64,000 bases of DNA from Gammaproteobacteria bacterium (GTDB lineage: Bacteria; Pseudomonadota; Gammaproteobacteria; Pseudomonadales; Pseudohongiellaceae), in contig VYCF01000072.1 in assembly GCA_009844085.1 (NCBI GenBank), forward strand, positions 232,021 through 296,020. Direction: 5' to 3'. Position numbers and translations under genes: made by a program. The notes beneath the pieces are model-generated. The model made no database searches and was not told the origin of the DNA. It saw only the letters and a list, made by a program, of their open reading frames with translations. Shown here piece by piece: positions 1 through 7,877 of this stretch (the first letter of the stretch is position 1; every line of letters starts with the position of its first letter).

Positions 1-510
1 GGTTTCCCCGATCTGCAGACGCCTGAAGGCCGAATCCTGGATCGACGCGAGATGGGCGCTCAAGTCAGCAAGGAGCATCCTGATCTGTTGCGTGTATTCG
101 TCAAGTTCGGAGCGGGAATCCAGTTCCTCGATGATGCCTTCAAGCGCGCTCCGCTCCTGCTCCACCGCCTCGACTTCGGCCTGATGTTCCTGCCGTGTCT
201 GGGCGGAAATGATGCGGAAGGCGCCATTCACCAGATTGGTGCTCTGGCGCGCGATCTGGACCGAATCGACGATGTTGGGCATGTCGACGTCCGCCATTCG
301 GGACTGGTAGTTGAGCGTGACCTGCAATGCGAAATAGGCCACCAGACTTGCCGTGGCGATCAGCATCACGCTGCCGAGCAGGATCAGCGACAGGCGGGCG
401 GCGATCGTTCCCAGAAAACTGCGCTGCTGCGCATCCGGTCCGTCGTTCGCAGGAATTTCAGGCACCTCTAACGACGCCGAGCCCGCGTTTTCTTTTTCCG
501 ATTCACTCAT
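1..510 (-). CDS. Partial membrane sensor, probable histidine kinase N-terminus
   Basis: The gene is cut by the window edge; only the first 170 codons are present. The product starts MSESEKENAG, has one hydrophobic segment at about residues 36-62, and then a helix-rich, Gln/Glu-rich stretch that looks like a periplasmic four-helix sensor region. The ATG (508-510) overlaps the stop of the binding-protein gene in an ATGA, so the two are translationally coupled. No kinase, HAMP or receiver domain lies inside the window. Calling it a TorS-like sensor kinase is inference from its partners, a periplasmic binding protein and a response regulator; a chemoreceptor-like protein is the alternative. Confidence 0.6.
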   Translation of the reverse strand, partial: MSESEKENAGSASLEVPEIPANDGPDAQQRSFLGTIAARLSLILLGSVMLIATASLVAYFALQVTLNYQSRMADVDMPNIVDSVQIARQSTNLVNGAFRIISAQTRQEHQAEVEAVEQERSALEGIIEELDSRSELDEYTQQIRMLLADLSAHLASIQDSAFRRLQIGET

Positions 511-1679
511 CTGGGCTCGATAGCATTCACCGAGGCGAAATCTCCGTTCTCGTCGATCACAGTCAGATAGACCTGGTCCGATCCCTGGTTGTCGTTCATC
601 CCGTAGGAAAGACTGAATCCGGACAGGTCTATCTCCCCCGAGGTCTTCAACGACCGCAGAAATCCTTCCCGGGTCGGTTCGGGCCCGGCCAGCCGCAGGC
701 CTTCAGCCGCCAGGCGGCCGGCAAGATACCCTTCGAGACTTACGAAACTTGGCGTCGCGCTTGAATCGATCCGGCGCAGGGCGGCCTGGTATTCAGCCAC
801 GACCGGCAGACTGGCGTCTTCGGGGAAAGGCACCACCTGGGTGACGTAGACGCCTGCTCCATCCTCGCCCAATGTGCGTGCGAGCGCTTCGCTGCCGATG
901 AAGGAGATATTGACGAAATAAGGGGAATAGTCGAGCTTGCGCGCCCAGCGGATCATCGTCGATGCCGGCTGGTAGGCGCCGATGATCACTACGGCCTCGG
1001 CGCCGGCCCGGCGCAGATCGAGCAACGCCAGCTTCACCGCCTCGGTATTGCGCGGATAGGAAACCTCCGCACCGATCTCCATGCCGTAGATATCGACAGC
1101 CCGGCGCAGCCCGGCCAGGCCCGCGCGGCCGTAGGAATCGTCCTGGTAAAAGATGCTTACCGTATCGAAGCCCAGATCCTCGCTCAGCCGGGCGGCCATC
1201 TCCTCGGTTTCCTGGAAATACGAAGCGCGCACATTGATCACGTTGGGCAGGGCTTCGGCGTCGCGCAGGAACTCGGCGCCGGTGAAAGCGCCGATATAGG
1301 GCACGCCCGCCTCCGTGGCGATCGGCTGGGCCGCCGTCGAAGTCGGCGTGCCCACCGGCCCGATCAAGGCAAATACCTGTTCTTCCTCGATCAGTCTGCG
1401 CGTATTGACGATGGCGGCTTCAGGTTCGTAGCCGTCGTCGAGCGAAGTCAGCCGAAGCTGATAGCCGTGGATGCCGCCATTGGCGTTGATCTCGTTGAAG
1501 GCGGCATCGAGTCCCAGTTTCATCCCTGTCCCGAGTTCGCTCGTGGGGCCCGTGAGCGCCGCGGACTGTCCGAACAGGATCACGGGATCGTCGGCGGCCG
1601 GAAGTGCAGCCGGAAAGCAAAGCAAGGCGGCAAGAAACAGGAAGCGGGTCGGAGCCGCGCGCTGTTTGCGTCTGCTCAT
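507..1679 (-). CDS. Periplasmic ligand-binding protein, branched-chain amino-acid (Peripla_BP_6) type
   Basis: A 390-residue type I periplasmic binding protein. A signal peptide (residues 1 to about 28, ending PAALPAAD) precedes the family start VILFGQSAALTGPTSELG and the typical GGIHGYQLRL segment. An ATG 36 bases upstream is in frame, but the start at 1679 overlaps the stop of the upstream gene (ATGA) and puts the signal peptide at the true N-terminus, so it was chosen. No permease or ATPase is adjacent. The neighbours are a response regulator and a membrane sensor, so it probably presents a ligand to the sensor rather than feeding a transporter (inference, by analogy with TorT/TorS). The ligand is unknown. 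Confidence 0.85.
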   Translation of the reverse strand: MSRRKQRAAPTRFLFLAALLCFPAALPAADDPVILFGQSAALTGPTSELGTGMKLGLDAAFNEINANGGIHGYQLRLTSLDDGYEPEAAIVNTRRLIEEEQVFALIGPVGTPTSTAAQPIATEAGVPYIGAFTGAEFLRDAEALPNVINVRASYFQETEEMAARLSEDLGFDTVSIFYQDDSYGRAGLAGLRRAVDIYGMEIGAEVSYPRNTEAVKLALLDLRRAGAEAVVIIGAYQPASTMIRWARKLDYSPYFVNISFIGSEALARTLGEDGAGVYVTQVVPFPEDASLPVVAEYQAALRRIDSSATPSFVSLEGYLAGRLAAEGLRLAGPEPTREGFLRSLKTSGEIDLSGFSLSYGMNDNQGSDQVYLTVIDENGDFASVNAIEPR

Positions 1680-2848
1680 GGATTCTGTCTCGCCAGGAAA
1701 CGCGACACCACGCAAGTGATGTCATCGGACTGCTCGGCTTCTCCGGCGTAATCCCTGACCGACGCGACTATGCCGTCGACGATCTCCCTGGAACCGTCGG
1801 AAGCCATGCCGGGAAGCAACTCATCGAGCCGCGGTTCGCCGTATTCCTCCTCCTGTACGTTCTCCGCTTCGGTGACGCCGTCGGTATAGAGAACGAGCGT
1901 ATCGCCGGGGTAGAGCTGGACCTCGGCATTGCCGTACTTCTGTTCGGGGTCGATCCCGAGTACCAGGTTGCCGGTCGGCGCCACTACTTCCAGTCCGCCG
2001 CCATTGCGCATGACCCGCGGCGGATTATGACCGGCGTTGGAATAGAGGAAGCCGCCGGAACGCGTATCGAGCACGCCGAAAAACATGGTGATGAACACGC
2101 AACTGTCGTTGCCGTCGCATAATTGTTCATTGACGGCGTTTAGCGCCGTCGCGGGACTCTCGTAATTGCTGACCATGGATTTGAGCAATGCCCGCGTAAC
2201 CATGGCGAACAACGCGGCGGGAATCCCCTTGCCGGCCACGTCGGCGATCGCCAGCGCCAGCCGGTATTCGTCGATCTGGAAATAGTCGTAAAAATCGCCG
2301 CCGACTTCCTTGGCGGGATGAACTACCGCCTTGACGTCGTAATGCGGATTCTCCGGCAATTCGTCAGGCAGCGCCGACATCTGCACCTGGCTGGCCACTT
2401 CGAGTTCCCGCTTGATCGAAACGAGCTTGTCCCGCGTCTCCAGCGAGGCCTGCAATTCCCGCACATGGGCGATGCCTTTCTCGAGCGTGATCTCAAGATC
2501 CGCGAAATCGATCGGCTTGGTCAGGAAATCGAAGGCTCCGCGATTCATGGCGGTGCGGATGTTCCCCATGTCGCCGTACGCCGAAACGATGACCGCCTGC
2601 ACGTCGAGGTCGGCCTCCGCGAGTTGGTGCAACATCGTCAGTCCGTCCATGACCGGCATGTTGATGTCGGAAAAAACCAGATGAATATCCCGGTTCTGCG
2701 CCAACTTCAACAGCCCTTCCCTGCCATTGTGGGCAAACATGAATTCCAGTTCGCCGCTGCGGATGCGGCGGCGGAATTTCTGCTTGATCAATAACTCCAG
2801 GTCTTCTTCATCATCGACTACGAGAACTTTGACGGTGGTTTCCTTCAT
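1676..2848 (-). CDS. Response regulator with SpoIIE/RsbU-type PP2C phosphatase output
   Basis: A 390-residue protein. The receiver domain (about 5-125) has the acidic pair D12-D13, phosphoacceptor D61 in FSDINMPVMDG and K111 in FLTKP. A short helical linker follows. The C-terminal PP2C/SpoIIE domain shows AKEVGGDFYDYF, ADVAGKGIPAALFAM, SNAGHNPP, LYTDGVTEA and SDDITCVV, all expected metal-binding motifs. Such proteins usually dephosphorylate an anti-sigma-factor antagonist; no such partner is in the window. The frame is open upstream to 2941, but the ATG at 2848 sits just before the receiver domain and was preferred. First gene of a three-gene coupled operon. Confidence 0.88.
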   Translation of the reverse strand: MKETTVKVLVVDDEEDLELLIKQKFRRRIRSGELEFMFAHNGREGLLKLAQNRDIHLVFSDINMPVMDGLTMLHQLAEADLDVQAVIVSAYGDMGNIRTAMNRGAFDFLTKPIDFADLEITLEKGIAHVRELQASLETRDKLVSIKRELEVASQVQMSALPDELPENPHYDVKAVVHPAKEVGGDFYDYFQIDEYRLALAIADVAGKGIPAALFAMVTRALLKSMVSNYESPATALNAVNEQLCDGNDSCVFITMFFGVLDTRSGGFLYSNAGHNPPRVMRNGGGLEVVAPTGNLVLGIDPEQKYGNAEVQLYPGDTLVLYTDGVTEAENVQEEEYGEPRLDELLPGMASDGSREIVDGIVASVRDYAGEAEQSDDITCVVSRFLARQNP

Positions 2849-3077
2849 GGTTTTTGTCCACAACTCCACTCGGTTCAGTGGCATTTCCGGTTTCATGGAC
2901 CGCCCAGGGTGGCAGTCCGAACGCTGTGAATGGTACTCCACCCGTCAATTCTTTAACAACAAGGGGTGATTGCTTTTGGTATCGGCGAAAGGTAGCTTAT
3001 GTACATCTCAATCTCGCCGGATTGTTCGTCGGCAACCGCCGTTTCCATGGGTCCGACGCGCTTCCGGCTGATCCCGC

Positions 3078-3083
3078 GGAGGA
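3078..3083 (+). promoter_or_regulatory. Ribosome binding site deciding a GTG start
   Basis: GGAGGA lies 8 bases before the GTG at 3092. It favours that start over the upstream in-frame ATGs at 2999 and 3047, which lack a comparable site and would bury the Tat signal peptide. Confidence 0.7.
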
Positions 3084-3091
3084 ATCTTACG

Positions 3092-3676
3092 GTGGATATC
3101 CGGCTTTCCCGAAGACGATTCATCAAGGGAGTCATTTTCTCGAGCGCCGCGGCGGCCTCGGGCGCCTATATCGCTGGCGCCCAGCAATTGCGCCCCGGCG
3201 CGGCCATGGATCGGCTGCTGACCCTGAACATCAACGGCAGGCCGCGTCCGGTGGAGGTGGGGCCGTCCGAGACCCTGGCGTTCACCTTGCGCACCAAGCT
3301 CGGACTGACCGGAACCAAGGTCGCCTGCAATCGCGGCGAATGCGGCGCCTGTACGGTCCTGCTTGACGACGTCGCCTACTATAGCTGCTCACTGCTGACT
3401 CACACCGTCAAGCAACGCGCCATCACCACGGTGGAAGGACTGCGCCTGCCCGACGGCAGTCTCAGCGCGGTGCAACGGGGATTCATCGAGGAACTCGCGC
3501 CCCAGTGCGGCTTCTGCACGCCGGGGCAAGTGATGTCGGCGGAGGGCCTGTTGCGGGCCAATCCCTCGCCTGACCGGGAGCAGGCAAGACAGGCGCTGGC
3601 CGGTAATCTGTGCCGCTGCGGCGCGTACGACCATTATCTGAACGGCGTCATGCGCGCCGCGGAGTTGCTGTCATGA
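3092..3676 (+). CDS. Tat-exported [2Fe-2S] small subunit of a xanthine dehydrogenase-family hydroxylase
   Basis: A 194-residue electron-transfer subunit. The N-terminus carries a twin-arginine signal (LSRRRFIKG, residues 5-13, then a small hydrophobic stretch). A plant-type ferredoxin domain follows with cysteines C79, C84, C87 and C99, and an all-helical second cluster domain with C139, C142, C174 and C176 (CGFC and CRCG). The GTG start has an ideal upstream GGAGGA. Its stop overlaps the start of the large subunit (ATGA), so the pair is made together. Tat export of the folded complex implies a periplasmic enzyme. No FAD subunit is nearby, as in isoquinoline 1-oxidoreductase-type enzymes, which pass electrons to a cytochrome. 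The substrate is unknown. Confidence 0.9.
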   Translation: MDIRLSRRRFIKGVIFSSAAAASGAYIAGAQQLRPGAAMDRLLTLNINGRPRPVEVGPSETLAFTLRTKLGLTGTKVACNRGECGACTVLLDDVAYYSCSLLTHTVKQRAITTVEGLRLPDGSLSAVQRGFIEELAPQCGFCTPGQVMSAEGLLRANPSPDREQARQALAGNLCRCGAYDHYLNGVMRAAELLS

Positions 3677-6111
3677 CTTTCAAGCATATTGGCCAGGATT
3701 TCACTCCTCCCGATGTCGAAGGCAAGGTGACCGGCGCCGCAAGATACGTGGAAGACTTTCAGCCCGAAGGCCTGGTTTACGCCAGGCTCTACACCAGCCC
3801 CATGCCAAGCGGCCGGGTGGTCAATATCGACGCCGGCGAGGCCTTGCGCATGGATGGCGTGCTCGGCGTCATTACCGCCGCCGACCTGCCGCCTTCCAAT
3901 GCGCCGGACAACCCGATGCTGGCTTCCGAAGACGTGACCTACATCGGTCAGCCGATCCTGGCCGTAGCCGCGACAACCGACGCCATCGCGGAAGAGGCCC
4001 TGGGCAGGATCCGGGTGGATTTCGAGCGCCGCCCCTTCGTCACCGACCCGCTGGAATCACTCGCCGAAGGTGGCCCGGACGCCTACCCGGACGGCAACGT
4101 GTTGCGGCAGGCGGCGCCGCTGGCGGATGAAAATGCAACCATCCGCGGCGGTATTTCCCGCATCAAGTGGCCCGTGGCCGAAGTGGAGAAATTCCGCCGC
4201 GGCGTGGAGCCCGACGGCGTGGAGTTCGCCGACGGCTGGACCTATGGAGAAATCGACGCCGGATTCGCCGAAAGCGAGGTCATCGTCGAGGAATCCTTCG
4301 TCACCGCCGGCACGCCGCACCACTGTCTCGAACCGCGCAGCAGCATGGCGTACTGGGAAAACGGCAAATGCTATTTCCATGGCAGCCTGCAAAGCCAGAG
4401 CGCGGTCAACGAAGGCCTGGCGGAAATGCTCGGCATCGAACCGGAAAACCTCTGCGTCATCGCCGAGAACGCCGGCGGCGGCTTCGGCTCCAAGGCCCGG
4501 GCTTATCCCACGATGGGCGTTTGCGGCCATTTCGCCCGTATGCTCAACCGCCCGGTTCAATTGCGCATTACCCGCGAGGAAGAGTTCTATGTCGGCGTCG
4601 GCCGGCCGGGCATGCAAGGCTGGGTCAAGGCCGGATTGCGCGCCGACGGCACTGTCGCCGCCATGGACGTGATCATCATCAGCGATGGAGGTCCGACCGG
4701 CCGCAACAGCGCTTCGGCCTCGGCCCAGCATCTGTCGGTGGTATACACCCCTACCGCCATGCGCCTGCGCAATATTCCCGTTTTCACCAATACCGCGCCG
4801 CGAGGCGCGCAACGCGGTCCCGGGCAGAATGAGATGTCGGCGGCGATCGCACCGATCATGGACAAGGCTGCGCGCGACCTGGGCATTGACCGTGTCGCCA
4901 TGCGAAGAATCAATGCGCCCCATAGCGAATCGCCGGTATACGAAAATCGGGGGCCGGTAACGAGCGCCTTCCTTGGCGAGGCGCTGGATATGGCCGCCGA
5001 AATGTTCGACTGGGAAGGCCGCCAATCCCGCTCGGGGCAGCGCAACGGCAGCAAGGTGCGCGGCGTCGGCGTCGGGCTCGGCTATCATTCCGCGGGCAGC
5101 AACGGCTACGATGGCCTGGTCCGGATTGCCCCCGATGGCAGAGTCTACCTGCATAGCGGCGTGGGCAATCTGGGCACCTACTCCTACGCGGCCACAACGC
5201 GCGCCGCGGCGGAAGTGCTCCAGGTTCCCTGGGAGAATTGCGAGGTCGTGTGCGGGAATACCGACCTGCATTTGCCGAACAGCTCGGTCCAGGGCGGCAG
5301 CAACACGATATTCACCCATACCCGGGCCAACTGGGTCGCGGCGGAAGACGCGGTAACCAAGTTGAAGGAAATCGCCGCCATGCAATTCGGCGGAGAAGTC
5401 GCGGATTACGAAATCGACGGCGCGAGAGTGTTTCGGGCGGACAATTCCGACCAGGGTTTGACCTACGGCGACGCAGCCGCGCTGGCCATCGAAACAGGCG
5501 GGAAATACAGCGGCGAAGTATTTCCGGAAGACATTCATCCGATCACCCGGCGCGCCGTACAGGGACTTGCCGGCAGCGGTCTGATCGGCGTCGCCCGGGA
5601 CAATTTGCCCAAACGGGGCATCGCGCCGGGACTATGCGTCGGCATGGTCGAGATCGACGTGGACCTGGAAACCGGCAAGATCGATCTGCTTGATTTCGCC
5701 GCGGTTGCCGATTGCGGCACGATCGTGCATCCGAAGGGATTGTCGCAGCAGATCAACGGCGGCGCCGTCTGGGGATTCGGCATGGCCGCCAGCGAACGCC
5801 ATGTCTACGATCCGCAAAACGCGCTGCCGGCCGGAGTCGGCTTCTACCAGGCCAAGCTGCCGACGATCCTCGATGTGCCCGCGGTAATGTACAACGCCGC
5901 GGTGGACATCCCCGATCCGTACAATCCGGCGGGCGCCAGGGGCGTCGGCGAACCCTCCCAGGGCTGTGCGGTGGCCGCGGTCGCCAGCGCGATCTCCGAC
6001 GCGCTTGGCGGGCACCTGTTCAATCGCGTGCCGGTCACTCCCGACATGATCGTCAATCACGCAAACGGCAGGGAGCAGGAAGCGCGTCAACTGGCGCTCA
6101 ACACGTTCTGA
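3673..6111 (+). CDS. Molybdopterin-binding large subunit of a xanthine dehydrogenase-family hydroxylase
   Basis: An 812-residue catalytic subunit. It opens with VEGKVTGAARYVEDF, typical of the family. It keeps the molybdopterin loops GGGFGSKARA and APRGAQRGPGQNE, and near the C-terminus GARGVGEPSQG, whose Glu is the conserved catalytic base. The ATG at 3673 overlaps the small-subunit stop and excludes the longer in-frame ORF from 3610. It has no signal of its own, so it probably travels with the Tat-tagged small subunit (inference). Substrates in this family are aldehydes or N-heterocycles; nothing nearby identifies this one. No molybdenum-cofactor insertion gene is adjacent. Confidence 0.9.
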   Translation: MTFKHIGQDFTPPDVEGKVTGAARYVEDFQPEGLVYARLYTSPMPSGRVVNIDAGEALRMDGVLGVITAADLPPSNAPDNPMLASEDVTYIGQPILAVAATTDAIAEEALGRIRVDFERRPFVTDPLESLAEGGPDAYPDGNVLRQAAPLADENATIRGGISRIKWPVAEVEKFRRGVEPDGVEFADGWTYGEIDAGFAESEVIVEESFVTAGTPHHCLEPRSSMAYWENGKCYFHGSLQSQSAVNEGLAEMLGIEPENLCVIAENAGGGFGSKARAYPTMGVCGHFARMLNRPVQLRITREEEFYVGVGRPGMQGWVKAGLRADGTVAAMDVIIISDGGPTGRNSASASAQHLSVVYTPTAMRLRNIPVFTNTAPRGAQRGPGQNEMSAAIAPIMDKAARDLGIDRVAMRRINAPHSESPVYENRGPVTSAFLGEALDMAAEMFDWEGRQSRSGQRNGSKVRGVGVGLGYHSAGSNGYDGLVRIAPDGRVYLHSGVGNLGTYSYAATTRAAAEVLQVPWENCEVVCGNTDLHLPNSSVQGGSNTIFTHTRANWVAAEDAVTKLKEIAAMQFGGEVADYEIDGARVFRADNSDQGLTYGDAAALAIETGGKYSGEVFPEDIHPITRRAVQGLAGSGLIGVARDNLPKRGIAPGLCVGMVEIDVDLETGKIDLLDFAAVADCGTIVHPKGLSQQINGGAVWGFGMAASERHVYDPQNALPAGVGFYQAKLPTILDVPAVMYNAAVDIPDPYNPAGARGVGEPSQGCAVAAVASAISDALGGHLFNRVPVTPDMIVNHANGREQEARQLALNTF

Positions 6112-6184
6112 GCAAATGGCCGGCGCGGTCTTGTCGCGCCGGTCCATTCGCCCGATAATGCCCCTGTCGCAAAGGAGCATTGAC

Positions 6185-6625
6185 ATGCCCTACTGGCTCT
6201 GGATGTCCGCCGGCGTCGCGTTGATGACGGTCGAAATCTTCATCGGCAGTTTTTTCGTATTCTGGTTCGGCCTCGCCGCGGTGCTCGTCGGCTTCGTTGT
6301 ACTGTTCGTTCCCCAACTTGCGGTCGCCGCGCAGATCACGATCTGGGCATTGTTGTCCGGCGTACTGGCGCTGAGCTGGTTCAGGTACGTCAAACCGCTC
6401 TCGAGGGACAGGACCAAGGCGGGCCTGTCGCGCGAGGCACTGATCGGGCAGGTCGGCCAGGTATTGAAGCCACCCACCGGCGCGGGCCGCGGCACGATCC
6501 GCTTTCCGGCGCCGGTGCTCGGCTCGGACGAATGGCAGATCCTGTCCGAAGACCCCCTCGCCATCGGCGATCGGGCGCATGTCACCGACCTGTCGGGCAA
6601 TGCGCTCATCGTAAGGAAAATGTAA
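6185..6625 (+). CDS. NfeD family membrane protein
   Basis: A 146-residue protein with two to three hydrophobic segments in the first 80 residues and a C-terminal OB-fold-like domain ending in TDLSGNALIVRKM. AAGGAG-like sequence lies just upstream of the ATG at 6185; the longer frame from 6116 has no such signal. The next gene encodes an SPFH protein 13 bases downstream. NfeD and SPFH proteins are a known pair in membrane-microdomain and membrane-protein quality control. This is the short NfeD form without an N-terminal protease domain. Confidence 0.85.
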   Translation: MPYWLWMSAGVALMTVEIFIGSFFVFWFGLAAVLVGFVVLFVPQLAVAAQITIWALLSGVLALSWFRYVKPLSRDRTKAGLSREALIGQVGQVLKPPTGAGRGTIRFPAPVLGSDEWQILSEDPLAIGDRAHVTDLSGNALIVRKM

Positions 6626-6638
6626 GGAGATTCAGCAC

Positions 6639-7511
6639 GTGAACATTTCACCGGGATTGATTCTTTCGGTAGTCGTACTCTTATTCCTGCTGGTTACGCT
6701 CGCCCAGGGCGTACGGCAGGTGCCCCAGGGCTACAAATGGGTCGTGCAGCGGCTCGGCAAGTACCACAGTTCGCTCATGCCGGGCCTGAACTTCATCATC
6801 CCGTATATCGACGCCGTCGCTTTCCGGGTCACCACCAAGGACATCGTGCTCGACATTCCCTCCCAGGAAGTCATCACCAAGGACAACGCGGTGCTCATTA
6901 CCAACGCCGTGGCGTACATAAACATCGTCAATCCGGAAAAAGCCGTATATGGCGTCGAAAACTACGAAATCGCCATCCAGACCCTGGTGCAGACTTCGCT
7001 GCGTTCGATCATCGGCGAGATGAGCCTCGACGACGCACTGTCGTCGCGCGATCACATCAAGGCAAAACTCAAGGCGGCGATTTCCGACGACATCTCCGAC
7101 TGGGGCATCACGCTCAAGACCGTCGAGATCCAGGACATCAATCCCTCCCCTACCATGCAACAGGCCATGGAAGAACAGGCCGCGGCCGAGCGCGCCCGGC
7201 GCGCCACGGTAACCCGCGCCGACGGTGAGAAGCAGGCGGCAATCCTGCAGGCCGAAGGCGAACTCGAAGCGTCCAAGCGCGAGGCGGAAGCCCAGGTGAT
7301 CCTCGCGGAAGCGAGCAAGAAAGCGATCACGCTGGTTACCGAGGCCATCGGCGACAAGGAAATGCCCGTGGTCTACCTGCTCGGCGAACGTTATATCAAT
7401 TCGCTGCAGCAACTTTCCGGGTCCGAGAACGCCAAGTTCCTCGTCTTCCCGGCGGATGTGCCGAACGCCTTGCGCGGCCTGATGGGAAGCGGCAAGCAAG
7501 GCGGGGCCTGA
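6639..7511 (+). CDS. SPFH/band 7 (stomatin-prohibitin-like) membrane protein
   Basis: A 290-residue protein with an N-terminal membrane anchor (about residues 5-24), then VPQGYKWVVQRLGKYHSSL and the SPFH domain. An Ala/Glu-rich coiled coil follows (about 175-230, around ERARRATVTRADGEKQAAIL). The arrangement matches QmcA/stomatin homologues that form rings on the inner membrane and modulate FtsH-type proteolysis. The start is GTG with AAGGAG 8-9 bases upstream. It is cotranscribed with nfeD. Confidence 0.9.
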   Translation: MNISPGLILSVVVLLFLLVTLAQGVRQVPQGYKWVVQRLGKYHSSLMPGLNFIIPYIDAVAFRVTTKDIVLDIPSQEVITKDNAVLITNAVAYINIVNPEKAVYGVENYEIAIQTLVQTSLRSIIGEMSLDDALSSRDHIKAKLKAAISDDISDWGITLKTVEIQDINPSPTMQQAMEEQAAAERARRATVTRADGEKQAAILQAEGELEASKREAEAQVILAEASKKAITLVTEAIGDKEMPVVYLLGERYINSLQQLSGSENAKFLVFPADVPNALRGLMGSGKQGGA

Positions 7512-7597
7512 TCCTGGCGCAGGCAAGCATAGAAGACAGATCGTTCGTCTCCCGGCTGCTGGCCGGGGAATACGGTCTCGCGGTCACCTACTGGGCC

Positions 7598-7837
7598 TTG
7601 TATTTTCTCGGCGCGGGACTATTCTTCGTGTTCGGCAGCCGCGCCGTGAATCGGGACGAGTGGCTGTTCTATTTCATCGAACTGTTCGCCCAACTGGGAT
7701 ATACCGCCGTGCTCATCGTGGCGATCCGCGCGGCGTACAAGGGTCCGCAATTGTGGAAGGTAGTTTCGCGCACCTCGTCGGTGTTCATGATCATCAACAT
7801 CCTGGTCGGCATTTGCACCCTGGGCTTCATCTACTGA
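7598..7837 (+). CDS. Small membrane protein of unknown function
   Basis: At least 79 residues with two hydrophobic segments (around YFLGAGLFFVFGS and SVFMIINILVGICTLGF). The listed start is a TTG. The same frame stays open and protein-like (SFVSRLLAGEYGLAVTYW) back to the SPFH stop at 7511, with no ATG, GTG or TTG in between, so the true start may lie upstream on a rare codon such as CTG at 7514. It follows the SPFH gene directly and probably shares its transcript. No family was recognised. Confidence 0.45.
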   Translation: MYFLGAGLFFVFGSRAVNRDEWLFYFIELFAQLGYTAVLIVAIRAAYKGPQLWKVVSRTSSVFMIINILVGICTLGFIY

Positions 7838-7877
7838 ACAATCCCGCCATCGAAAGGCTTCCGATACGGAGAGAGTT

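Noticed and set aside
4057..5538. A 493-codon minus-strand ORF
   Set aside because: Antisense to the molybdopterin subunit, which has convincing motifs throughout.
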